Shown piece by piece: positions 1-8,111 of a stretch of 64,000 nucleotides of DNA; position 1 is the stretch's first letter; each line of letters begins with the position of its first letter. The notes below the pieces were generated by a model. It ran no database searches. It saw only the letters and a list, made by a program, of their open reading frames with translations, and was not told where the DNA came from. Source of the DNA: Mycoemilia scoparia (lineage: Eukaryota > Kickxellomycota > Kickxellomycetes > Kickxellales > Kickxellaceae); NCBI GenBank assembly GCA_027575805.1, contig JANBPU010000074.1, positions 1 to 64,000 of the forward strand. Reading direction: 5' to 3'. Made by a program: the position numbers and the translations under genes.

Positions 1-117
1 AAGCTTTGGAACCAAAAAATCAAACAAAAATTGGCAAAAACCAAGCAAAATACAATAAAACCAGAAATTGACTAAAAGCAAAAAATGTAGTACCAATATA
101 GTACCTCTGAGCAACTC

Positions 118-140
118 CAAAAAGATATAAAAATTCATGC
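118..140 (+). promoter_or_regulatory. Probable TATA-containing core promoter of the 244-759 gene
   Basis: A TATAAAAA-type motif sits at about 126-133, roughly 115 bp before the start codon. It is followed by a pyrimidine-rich leader (CT/CA-rich, 140-240). The same motif, flanked by the same AACTCCAAAAAG and CATGCTTTTCCAC words, recurs in the duplicate at 1796-1803, which supports function. The transcription start is not known. Confidence 0.5.
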
Positions 141-243
141 TTTTCCACTTCCCTTTGTCTAAAACACCGCTTGCAATCCACTCACCACCACCACTATTAT
201 CCCTCCTCGTCCTCCTTGTTCTCCTCCTCTTCCAACAAACATC

Positions 244-759
244 ATGGATCATGAGCCTGCTCCCTACTTTGAGCACATAGTTGAAGCCTCCAAGTTTGTT
301 AACAACATCGTGGATATCCTTAGATATTGGATCAAAAAAGAACCAATTGACCACAAGCTCATTGAATCAATTCGTTTGCTCTTTTGGCTTTTGTCCTACC
401 CCTTTGGCATCATTAATGCCATATTCTGGTTTGTTTTTTCTATCACCGAGTATAGGATTGCACGAATTATTTATTGGCAAAGGAAGAAATACCCGATCAG
501 AAGAAGCACTGCCACACCTATTATGAGGTTCTTTTATGGCATTTATCAGATGTTTGGGGTAGTTTTCTATACATTGCAACTTGCTCAAGATGGATTGTTG
601 CATATTCAAAGTACAAAGGATATAGAAGTGTGTATTTATGAGCATTATTCTAATAGGTTCAAGGTGGATACAGAAATGGAGATAAAGGAGGAGACAGTAG
701 AGGATGCTGGTATGATGATTGATTCTGATATAGAAACGGACGATGATATGGATATATAA
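244..759 (+). CDS. Hypothetical small membrane protein, paralogue 1
   Basis: Encodes 171 residues; I do not recognise the family. Two hydrophobic segments are visible (about residues 43-67 with FWLLSYPFGIINAIFWFVF, and 93-113), followed by the motif LAQDG and a strongly acidic tail (about 143-171, ending DDDMDI). The ATG follows the same AACATC context as the paralogue at 1913. The two proteins keep FWL..P...INAIFWF.F and L.LAQDG while the DNA around those words differs, so the frame is probably under selection. The tail is unlike the paralogue's. The paralogue's KEKPRQALA ending is still readable just downstream (774-803) but out of frame and after the stop, so one copy has been frameshifted. 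A role cannot be assigned. Confidence 0.6.
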   Translation: MDHEPAPYFEHIVEASKFVNNIVDILRYWIKKEPIDHKLIESIRLLFWLLSYPFGIINAIFWFVFSITEYRIARIIYWQRKKYPIRRSTATPIMRFFYGIYQMFGVVFYTLQLAQDGLLHIQSTKDIEVCIYEHYSNRFKVDTEMEIKEETVEDAGMMIDSDIETDDDMDI

Positions 760-1038
760 ATATTAGGGAGGTAAAAGAGAAACCTCGGCAAGCGTTAGCG
801 TAAATGAAGATGTTATCAGTGCTGTGGTTAAGGAACAATATTTCTACCATAGTATGCAAGAGTAAGAGAAAATTAGGAATGCTTTTGATTTTCTTTTCTC
901 CCTACATCTTTTAATAAACACGCTGTTTCCAAGCAACATCAATTTAAAGTATATTTAGTTGATTGTACATTTACCTTGTTGAAAATGGGTATAAAATCCA
1001 ACTAAAAGAATTTGGTTTTATATAGAATTACAATAATA

Positions 1039-1174
1039 TGGTCAGAATTTAAAAGGGTTTTGACAAAAAGTGGGCCCTCTGGAGTAGCTGCATTGCAAAC
1101 GGCTTGAGATTAGGCCAAAATCTGAAGGTTCATTTCTTCCTAACATAGATTCGAACGCTTGTTCAATCTTGCCA
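1039..1174. mobile_element. Family C MITE-like element C1
   Basis: One of about nine copies of a 130-150 bp element with imperfect inverted ends (TGGTCA... / ...TTCAATCTTGCCA) and TA on both flanks. The interior is a recognisable sequence present at 2589, 23381, 39355, 43226, 44278, 52893 and 54864 (GGCCCA..., TTTGGCC, CATAGATTCGA). It has no coding capacity. Its right TA is shared with the family A element that starts at 1177. Confidence 0.7.
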
Positions 1175-1176
1175 TA

Positions 1177-1281
1177 TGGGTAGTTATTTTTGAAGGGTGA
1201 AAGTTTATTAGTAAAACTGGACATCCACTTGGCTATGATTGCACCTATAATCATTCACCCTTCAAAAATTTTTACCACCCA
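1177..1281. mobile_element. Family A MITE A1
   Basis: A 105 bp element with inverted ends TGGGTAGTTATTTTTGAAGG and its complement. It is flanked by TA (1175-1176 and 1282-1283). The interior, with GTAAAACTGGACATCCA and TTGGCTATGATTGC, is shared with the copies at 11479 (reverse) and 55217. It is non-coding. It lies between two family C units. Confidence 0.8.
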
Positions 1282-1283
1282 TA

Positions 1284-1415
1284 TGGACCAAGTTCATAAA
1301 GTTTTAGGTAAAAAGGGCTCCCATGAATTGTATATGAAATGGTTGGCGACTATGCCAAAGTATAAGGACCCAATACATTAACCATAAATTTGGTCCAGCG
1401 TGTAAGAATCTATAA
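1284..1415. mobile_element. Degenerate family C element C1b
   Basis: Starts with TGGACCAAGTTCATAAAG, directly after the TA at the right end of A1. It then follows the family C sequence (AAAAGGGCTCCCATGAATTG, TATATGAAATGG, GCCAAAGTATAAGGACCC) down to an ACCATAAATTTGG word that matches the CATAGATTCGA part. It is more decayed than the other copies and the right end is approximate. Confidence 0.55.
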
Positions 1416-1665
1416 CCCTCTCACAAAATATTTGGCCTAGGTGGTAAAATGTTACAACCAAAATTGGTTTTTATGATAAAAATGCAAACCAAAAAATCCA
1501 ATTCATCCAATTCCAATCTTGACAATTTTGCAAATTAACAAAATCTTTCTCCTTATTTAGACTTTTCCTCTGAAAAATTTGTGAAATAAATTTTGTTAAA
1601 AGTTTCAATATTTACACACTTGAATGTATAGCAAGTCCAATCATTTTGGTGAAAAAATAAACTAC
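1416..1665. other. Spacer with no recognised feature
   Basis: AT-rich sequence between the element cluster and the second duplicate copy. I see no convincing gene, repeat or regulatory motif. Confidence 0.5.
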
Positions 1666-1789
1666 AAGCTTTGGAACCAAAAAATCAAACAAAAATTAGT
1701 AAAAACCAAACCAAACAAAACAAAACAAAATCAGAAATTGACTAAAAATAAAAAATGTAGTACCAATATAGTACTTCTGAGCAACTCCA

Positions 1790-1812
1790 AAAAGATATAT
1801 AAACCCATGCTT
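1790..1812 (+). promoter_or_regulatory. Probable TATA core promoter of the 1913-2353 gene
   Basis: A TATATAAA motif at 1796-1803 within the block shared with 118-140. It lies about 110 bp before the start codon, with a CT/CA-rich leader (1812-1910) between. Confidence 0.5.
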
Positions 1813-1912
1813 TTCCACCACCCTTGGTTTAAAATATCACTTGGAACTCACTCTTTGTACCCTCTCCCATTCACCACAACTACAACTACAACCACCACCA
1901 CCATCAAACATC

Positions 1913-2353
1913 ATGGATCGCTTGTCTAACCTCCGCATTGAGTTCATAGTTGATCTCGCAGACCTCATCTATAGAATCATAGAGGCCTTTGGAGAATGGT
2001 TTAAAGAATCAAATGATCACTGGTTTGTTGAACTAGCCTGTTTGTTCTTTTGGCTTTGTTCCCGCCCTCTCAGCGTCATCAATGCCATATTCTGGTTCAT
2101 TTTTGGTGACATTAGGGAGCCAATCAATAGCATGATTAGTTCGCTATTAAATGTTTACCATAGAAACAAAAACAGTGAAACCTCCATCATTCTGTTCCTT
2201 TGCTTCATTTATCGGGTGATTTTGTCAGTTGTTCATGCTTTGAAGCTTGCTCAAGATGGGCGACTAGGCTATAAAAGTGATATATATAGCAATGTGGGTA
2301 GTAATAGTAATGCTAAGGCGAAGAAAGAGAAACCTCGGCAAGCGTTAGCGTAA
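1913..2353 (+). CDS. Hypothetical small membrane protein, paralogue 2
   Basis: Encodes 146 residues from the ATG that aligns with the start of paralogue 1 (AACATCATGGATC in both). The frame stays open upstream to a non-ATG codon at 1841, which I do not use. Hydrophobic segments lie at about 39-65 (FFWLCSRPLSVINAIFWFIF) and 91-110, then LAQDG and a basic tail ending KKEKPRQALA. The family is unknown; the two-span topology is shared with the neighbour at 244. Purifying selection on INAIFWF and LAQDG, seen by comparing the two copies, is the main evidence that this is coding. Confidence 0.6.
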   Translation: MDRLSNLRIEFIVDLADLIYRIIEAFGEWFKESNDHWFVELACLFFWLCSRPLSVINAIFWFIFGDIREPINSMISSLLNVYHRNKNSETSIILFLCFIYRVILSVVHALKLAQDGRLGYKSDIYSNVGSNSNAKAKKEKPRQALA

Positions 2354-2588
2354 ATGAAGATGTTGTCAGTGCTGTGGTTAAGGAACAATATTTCTGCCAT
2401 AGCGAGCAAGAGTAAGAGAAAATTAGGAATGCTTTTGATTTTCTTTTCTCCCTACATCTTTTAATAAACACACTGTTTCCAAGCAACATCAATTTAAAGT
2501 ATATTTAGTTGATTGTACAATTACTTTGTTAAAAATTGGTATAGATTCAAGCTGAGAGAATTCAGTTATATACATTATTACAATAATA

Positions 2589-2723
2589 TGGTCAGAATTT
2601 AAAAGGACTTGGACAAAAAGTGGGTCCCCAGAAAATTGTTCATTAAACGGCTTGAGATTAGGTCAAAAACTGAGGATCCACTTCTACCTACTATACATTT
2701 GATTGTTAGTAAAATCTCATCAT
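2589..2723. mobile_element. Family C element C2
   Basis: Homologous to C1 at the same place in the tandem duplication. It starts TGGTCAGAATTTAAAAGG, contains AGTGGGTCCCCAG and CTTGAGATTAGGTCAAAAAC, and ends near a CTCATCATA. TA precedes it. Confidence 0.65.
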
Positions 2724-2940
2724 ATATCTATATTATAATAAGATACTTTAAATAATAATTAATATAAATGATACACAAGCAAAAATACTATAAACAAAAT
2801 TTAAAAACATGTGATAACGAGATAATAATGGCAATAGCAATATGGCTATTATAACTATGGAGTGACAATCACTTGGATCCATTCGTATATATGTGTATGT
2901 ATATCCCAACTAACTAATATTATTACTCCCAAGAACTCTC
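2724..2940. other. AT-rich spacer, 3' flank of two convergent genes
   Basis: Lies between the 3' ends of the plus-strand gene at 1913 and the minus-strand gene at 2941. It holds only AT-rich low-complexity sequence. Confidence 0.5.
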
Positions 2941-3233
2941 TTAAACGCCAATTGCTGGGAAGAAATCCGTTTGAGGGAACGCAGATCTCCTTGACTGTTG
3001 ATGCTCTTTCATAACTTTGTATCCTTCAATGTCATCAACATTCTTGCTTTTTCTTGCAAAAGTGTACGTACAATATATGGCTGCAAAAGAAAAACATAAA
3101 ACAAAATTTAATATCGTTACTAATAATAATAATAAGAGTGTAATATTTGTTGAAGGCATTTACCATATCCAATGACAACGGCAGTGAGCACACAACCTAC
3201 GACAATTCCAACTATTGCACCAGTACTAGGCAT
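2941..3233 (-). CDS. Tiny single-span membrane protein (2 exons)
   Basis: Predicted as two exons, 3233-3164 and 3080-2941, joined across an 83 bp GT-AG intron (GTAAATG ... TTTTGCAG). The product is 69 residues. It starts MPSTGAIVGIVVGC, forms one transmembrane helix (about residues 5-30, GIVVGCVLTAVVIGYAIYC) and has a basic RKSK stop-transfer followed by a 40-residue cytoplasmic-type tail ending FFPAIGV. Reading through the intron in either exon's own frame would destroy the helix-to-RKSK junction, which supports the splice. No family is recognised. It resembles the membrane anchor of a small type I or tail-anchored protein. Moderate confidence. Confidence 0.55.
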
Positions 3234-5231
3234 TTTTACAGCTACACGTTTATATTTCTGTTTATATATACAAATAATACAAATGAGTGAATCTGTGAGA
3301 ATAAAAAGCAAAAGAGAAAAATTTTGGTATCAACTACAGAAGATCTAGTGGTTTTTAAACGAAAAAAAGTTCTTTAATAGTCAAAATGGCAAAGTAAAAA
3401 ATAAAGATAAGGTGGACTTTATAATATTAATAACTGCAGCAACTAATTGCCAACACAGGCCTATTTATAACACTCTTGCATAGTATATGCTAATTAATGT
3501 ATACTCGAGTATGTATAAATGTGTGTGTAAAAACAATAGAGTAAACCTTTTATCGATATAGTCAAAAATTTATTCTCTCCCTTTTCAATTCTATTATTAT
3601 AATAAAGGAATCAAAATTCCCACTCACACTTCAAATAAATAAAACTCTAAAAATACTTTCGGATATGCAGTCACTACAAGGAGGCCATTGAATGACTATA
3701 ATAAACAAACAATTCATGCATGAGTGTGTGAGTGTGGGAGCGAGGTCCAAAAATTCAGTGAATTTATATTTAGATTTGGTCTGTATCACTTTAAAAACAG
3801 GCTGCTCTATTCCATCACACTGGATCTCTCTCTCCCTCTTAATTGCCATCTATCGCATTCACAAGGGCTGCTTTAACTCCAGTCTTTATTCAGATGACTA
3901 ATTTTGATATTGAAACTTTAATACAAAGAACTGACATTCAAAATGGCCCACCTTTCTCCCTCCCTCTCTCTCTCAAACCACACCCAACATCCTACTATTA
4001 ATGTGAGTGAGTAAGAGACTGAGATGAAGTAACTGAATAAAGAACCAATGATAATGCAAAGTACCACCATTGTTCCAATACATCGACTGCACCTCTGCCT
4101 ATTGTATTACTTATTGCTCGCTTTCACCTACAATCCTTCCATTCATTCTTCTCCATACATCCTTACTTGAGTTTGCATTTGCACTTGTTAAAAAGCTCTC
4201 TCCATACATTTGGATACTTATTCAAAGAAACTATCAGTCTCTTTCTCAGTTGCACCAACATGTTCAACTATAACGTATTTCTATGTGCTCATACACAGTC
4301 ATTCCCAAGTCACTTTTCTATCTAGCATTATAAGCCTAGTTTCACTTGATTAATAATCACGATTGTAGTAACATCGATCCTTATGTCAGATTTAACCTAA
4401 CCCCTCCACACAGGTGATAAACATTAAATCTAAAGCCACAATTGCCAGGGACCGTTATTACAATAATCACTTGAAAATTTTTATGCATGCGCTCACACAT
4501 GGGTAATGATTTTGAAGAACACCTTCTGGAGGCAAATTATTATAGGCGCAATCACAGTTGATTATCAAAAAACTACCCTTCAAAAATTATGATCCATATG
4601 GGAGGAGAGCCAGTTTTATTCAATAACAATAAAGATTAAAATGTATAATTTAAATTGAGGAATTTTATTTTTATGTGTAAGTAGTGAATGTACAAAGGAA
4701 ATGTAAGAGTAAAGAGTGTGGCTATATATGTTGTTGCTATTTTCTGTGTTGCTTATATGTTTGTAGTAAATAGCAAACAAGCAAGCACCGACTATAAAGT
4801 AGTAACTACTTGCTGCAAGAAATACCGTCGACTTTAAAAACTCGTTAATGATAGCGTGGTGATGTTTCTCTTTAGTAATTCTGTAGACCCAATCACATTC
4901 TCCATTGAGAGAGAAGAGAGACTGGGCTATCATTACTACAGATCCCACACACTGCTTCTTTCTTGGTTGGTTAAAATAGATAATAATATTATATATATGC
5001 GATATATAATGCTTTTGGGTTTTTTGGGTGGTTGTGGTTTTTTGGTATGTGACTACGATCAAGTGTGCCTTTGGTGTAGCTGTTTAAAGATCAAGCAATA
5101 TCAGCAGCAAGATTGGCAAAACTGCCTGCGCTTCTTGACATTTAAAACAACTTTTAACATCACACATACGCACGCAGCCAGGGCGGATGATCCTCTCCCC
5201 ATACGGCAAAGAAGAGTCTTCCTCTCTCTTG
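3234..5231. other. Intergenic region with one family A element
   Basis: About 2 kb between the tiny membrane-protein gene and the 3' end of the HMG-box gene. It contains TC/GA-rich stretches (3820-3840, 3955-3975), one degenerate MITE (4500-4596) and otherwise AT-rich sequence. Open frames here (for example 4616-5062 minus) lack recognisable protein character. Confidence 0.5.
4500..4596. mobile_element. Family A MITE A2 (degenerate)
   Basis: Begins TGGGTAATGATTTTGAAG and ends CCCTTCAAAAATTATGATCCA before TATG. The middle keeps the ATTATAGGCGCAATCACAGT family word. The left TIR carries substitutions (GAAGAACACC for GAAGGGTGA), so this is an older copy. Confidence 0.65.
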
Positions 5232-8111
5232 TTAGTGCTGGTTGTTGGACTGACCAACAGATCCTATCATGGCGGCATTTGCCTGCTCGATGGCTTTGGC
5301 GAAATGGTCAAGGTTCTCGGCACTGGTTTTGGCAAGCTCATGGCTGCCACTTCCGTTGGGAGCACCACCAGCTCCTGGAGTTTGAACGGGCGGAGAGGGC
5401 TGGGTTGCTGGGGTGGGTGCAATCGACGACATGGCTGAAAGTTCAGCTGCAGACATGCTCATCATTCCAGTCAAGCCTGAAACACTGTCAGTTTCCATGG
5501 ATCCATTGGTGACGTGACCATTGTTCATCGATGGCCTTGAGATGGTCGAGGAAGTGAGTATACTGTTGACATCGCCCGATGAGCTACCCCCAATGTAAAG
5601 TCCCTGGTCGGGGACCCCCTGGGTGAAAGCGGACATGAGCTCTGATGCAGACATTTCCAGACCGACAGTGGCCATCGTTGTGGGTGCGACTGAACCCTGC
5701 TGCGATGGCTCGTGAGCCTGCTCTGTAATGGTCTGAAGCCCTGAAGTGCCAGGGACCTGGCCGCTTAGAGAGTGGTGGTGGTGATGATGATGATGATGGT
5801 TCTGCTGCTGAGGCTGTGTCTGTTGTCTATGACCATTTTCGTAGGCCGATGGGGTTGGTGGGGGTCGTGTAGGATCCCGAGAAAGAGTGGGCGGTGCCGA
5901 GATGGGGTCAAAGATTGAGTATCCCATTGACGCCGACTCGCTACCATTGTGTATGGCAGCTGTGGCTGGCATACCACCATTTGCGCTGTTGCTGTTATTG
6001 GCGTTACCATTAGCATCATCATTGCCATCCTTGCCTGGGACAGAAACTGTGAGCTTCTTTCTCTTGATCTTGGGACCTTGACCAGGCTCCTTTTCTTCTT
6101 GCTTTGCGAGCTCGTTATAGTAGCGCTCTTTGTCTTCTTCGGCCATTTTGACGTATGGTGCCTTTTCCTCATCAGTCAGCTGGTTCCACTGAGCAGCCAT
6201 TTTGCGAATAAACTCACGATTCTTGTCACCGCCCTCAAAAGACTTGGTCTCCTCGCCCATTTTTTTACGATGCTCATTGGCATAGTACAGGAACGAATTT
6301 CTGAAACGCTTGACACCAAGTGGAAGTTTCGTCATCGGCTTCCCATCTGGAGTGAGTTTGCGCTTAGTTCCAGGAATGTGTTTGCGAAGAGTTCCATTAG
6401 GATTGTGGAGTGGTGATGCAAGTGCTGATGGAACTGAACCAGAAGTTACGATCGACTGCATCCCATTTAAATGGAAGTTTTGGTGCTGTGGGGTCGTTTG
6501 CTGTGGGTGCTGTACTCCAGGACTCTGGTGAAGCATGGCCATGGCCATGTGGTGTGGAGGCACAACGCCGTTACCGCCTTGCATGTTGAAATGAAGAAGA
6601 CCTTGGTGCTGACTCATGTACGGAGGATATCCACCAGCGGCAGCGCCACCTCTCATTTGATGGGGAGTGTGTGGTTGGTGGTGAGGATGATGGGGCGAAG
6701 CAAGAGCACCCTGCTGGTGAGCACCAGCACCCAGCATCATGTTCATACCAAACTGGTGATGACGCCAATCAGGGGTGACGGGGACGGATGAGTTGTCAAC
6801 AAAGCCGTTAGGAGTGATGGGAGTCATGGAACCGTGCGCGGCAGCAGTGGGGCTGGTCAGAGGGTGGTTGGAGGCTGATGGGCTGGAAAGCTTGCTGGCC
6901 TTCTTTCTGACGGGCAGACGACCATACTTTTTAACATCGGCCTCGTAGCGCTCCTTGTCCTTGTTGGCCATATCAATGTATGGCTTTTTGTCTTCTTCTG
7001 ACATTGAGTGCCAGAGCTCCTTCATGCTTTGGATAAAGTCACTGTTCTTGATCTTATTCTCGCTTGGGTTCCGAATCTTCCGCTGCTCGTTCACAAAGTA
7101 TATGAATGAATTTCTGAATCTTTTGAAAAGGGGCTTGGTAGAGCCGGCGCCGCTATCTGAGTGCTGAGCCGATGGTGAATCTGGGTTGCTGTGCTCAGCG
7201 GAAGAAAATGATGCAATCACACCGTTACCATTCTTGATGTTGGATGGAGTGCCAACGCTGCTCACGCTGCTGGTGTGGTTGTGGTGTCCCCCCATATGAT
7301 GCCCGTGTGCGCCATTCAGATCGGCCTGGGTTGATGCGGGGTTTGTGTGGAGAGGCATGGATGCCAAAATATTGGGATCATGAACACTTTTTGACTGCAA
7401 CCCATTTGTAACTCCAGCAGCAGCCAAAAGATATTGAGCAGACTGACTCTGATGGTGATGGTGGCTCTGCTGCTGTGGTTGGTGGTGGTGCTGCTGATGG
7501 TGTTGAGTCTGTTGGTGTTGCTGCTGGTGATGACCCTGCTGCTGTTGTTGTTGTTGCATAGTAGTCAGCTGCTGCGATGCCTGGGCCAGATCCGCATGGG
7601 TTACCGAGGTCATCCCTGATTGGTGATGAGGGTGATGTGGCGGGGCGTTGCCAGGAGTCGAAGGAGTAGCGATGGCATTAGCCAAGAGGTTCATCGTGGC
7701 GCGCTCAATCATTTCGGCGTGTTCTGCGCCATTTGGGGTGGGGTGGTGACTCGACATAGAAGTAGGGGTGGCACTAGGAGTAGCAAACATACCAGAACTT
7801 AGCATAGACTGTTGGTGTTGAATCTGTGGGTGGCTAAGGGATAAAGTGCGGGCATGGGAATGCGAATGGGGGAGATTATGCGAGTGGGATAGCGAATGAG
7901 AATGGTGGTGGTATTGCTGATTTGAATTAGCAGAATGACCACCTTCACCAACGCCTAGTTTATGAGAAGAGACCAGACCAGAAGAAACCTGTTGGTGGTG
8001 TTGATGGTGCTGGTGCTGGTTTGTGGAACCACCGCTGCCATTATTACTATTACCATTGACGCCAACCTTTGACTTGTCATCCAAAAGGCTGGTGAAGTCC
8101 GAGGTCATCAT
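5232..8111 (-). CDS. Double HMG-box DNA-binding protein
   Basis: A single-exon gene encoding 959 residues. Two HMG boxes are clear: about 324-400 (KRFRNSFIYFVNEQRK ... LWHSMSEEDKKPYIDMA) and about 594-672 (KRFRNSFLYYANEHRKK ... QWNQLTDEEKAPYVKMA). Both open with the same KRFRNSF word, suggesting internal duplication. Basic tracts follow each box (RLPVRKK; KIKRKK), plausible nuclear signals. The rest is low-complexity Gln/His/Ser-rich sequence (about residues 24-250, with runs of Q and H, and HHHHHHHHH near 780), typical of transcriptional regulators. HMG boxes bend DNA; the sequence-specific subclass is not decided here. No mating-type locus neighbour was found, so a sex-determining role is not supported. 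The start is ATGATG; upstream sequence is pyrimidine-rich on this strand, consistent with a 5' leader. Confidence 0.92.
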   Translation of the reverse strand: MMTSDFTSLLDDKSKVGVNGNSNNGSGGSTNQHQHHQHHQQVSSGLVSSHKLGVGEGGHSANSNQQYHHHSHSLSHSHNLPHSHSHARTLSLSHPQIQHQQSMLSSGMFATPSATPTSMSSHHPTPNGAEHAEMIERATMNLLANAIATPSTPGNAPPHHPHHQSGMTSVTHADLAQASQQLTTMQQQQQQQGHHQQQHQQTQHHQQHHHQPQQQSHHHHQSQSAQYLLAAAGVTNGLQSKSVHDPNILASMPLHTNPASTQADLNGAHGHHMGGHHNHTSSVSSVGTPSNIKNGNGVIASFSSAEHSNPDSPSAQHSDSGAGSTKPLFKRFRNSFIYFVNEQRKIRNPSENKIKNSDFIQSMKELWHSMSEEDKKPYIDMANKDKERYEADVKKYGRLPVRKKASKLSSPSASNHPLTSPTAAAHGSMTPITPNGFVDNSSVPVTPDWRHHQFGMNMMLGAGAHQQGALASPHHPHHQPHTPHQMRGGAAAGGYPPYMSQHQGLLHFNMQGGNGVVPPHHMAMAMLHQSPGVQHPQQTTPQHQNFHLNGMQSIVTSGSVPSALASPLHNPNGTLRKHIPGTKRKLTPDGKPMTKLPLGVKRFRNSFLYYANEHRKKMGEETKSFEGGDKNREFIRKMAAQWNQLTDEEKAPYVKMAEEDKERYYNELAKQEEKEPGQGPKIKRKKLTVSVPGKDGNDDANGNANNSNSANGGMPATAAIHNGSESASMGYSIFDPISAPPTLSRDPTRPPPTPSAYENGHRQQTQPQQQNHHHHHHHHHSLSGQVPGTSGLQTITEQAHEPSQQGSVAPTTMATVGLEMSASELMSAFTQGVPDQGLYIGGSSSGDVNSILTSSTISRPSMNNGHVTNGSMETDSVSGLTGMMSMSAAELSAMSSIAPTPATQPSPPVQTPGAGGAPNGSGSHELAKTSAENLDHFAKAIEQANAAMIGSVGQSNNQH

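Larger units (their letters stand above)
1..1174 (+). repeat. Tandem duplication, copy 1
   Basis: This segment and 1666-2723 are diverged direct copies. They match from the shared start (AAGCTTTGGAACCAAAAAAT) through the promoter, coding region and 3' flank to a family C inverted-repeat element. The left edge is cut by the window, so the true unit may be longer. The non-coding flanks are more alike than the coding parts in places, for example around 778-960 against 2330-2510. About 250 bp carrying extra elements (1177-1415) follows copy 1 and is absent from copy 2. Confidence 0.85.
1666..2723 (+). repeat. Tandem duplication, copy 2
   Basis: Diverged direct copy of 1-1174, offset by about 1665 bp. 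It includes the promoter, the coding region, the 3' flank and a family C element at the same relative position (2589-2723). The family C insertion therefore predates the duplication, or its right edge marks the duplication breakpoint. Copy 2 lacks the A1/C1b insertions. Confidence 0.85.

Noticed and set aside
4616..5062. A 148-codon minus-strand open frame downstream of the HMG gene.
   Set aside because: AT-driven composition, no recognised features, and it lies in the probable 3' region. No second evidence.
5765..6416. Open frames on both strands over the HMG-box gene with Ser/Arg or hydrophobic composition.
   Set aside because: Out-of-frame readings of the real coding sequence, whose HMG domains fix the frame.
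5232..8111. That the HMG-box gene marks a mating-type locus.
   Set aside because: No RNA helicase, triose-phosphate transporter or other usual neighbours, and the two-box Gln/His-rich architecture is not that of sexM/sexP genes.
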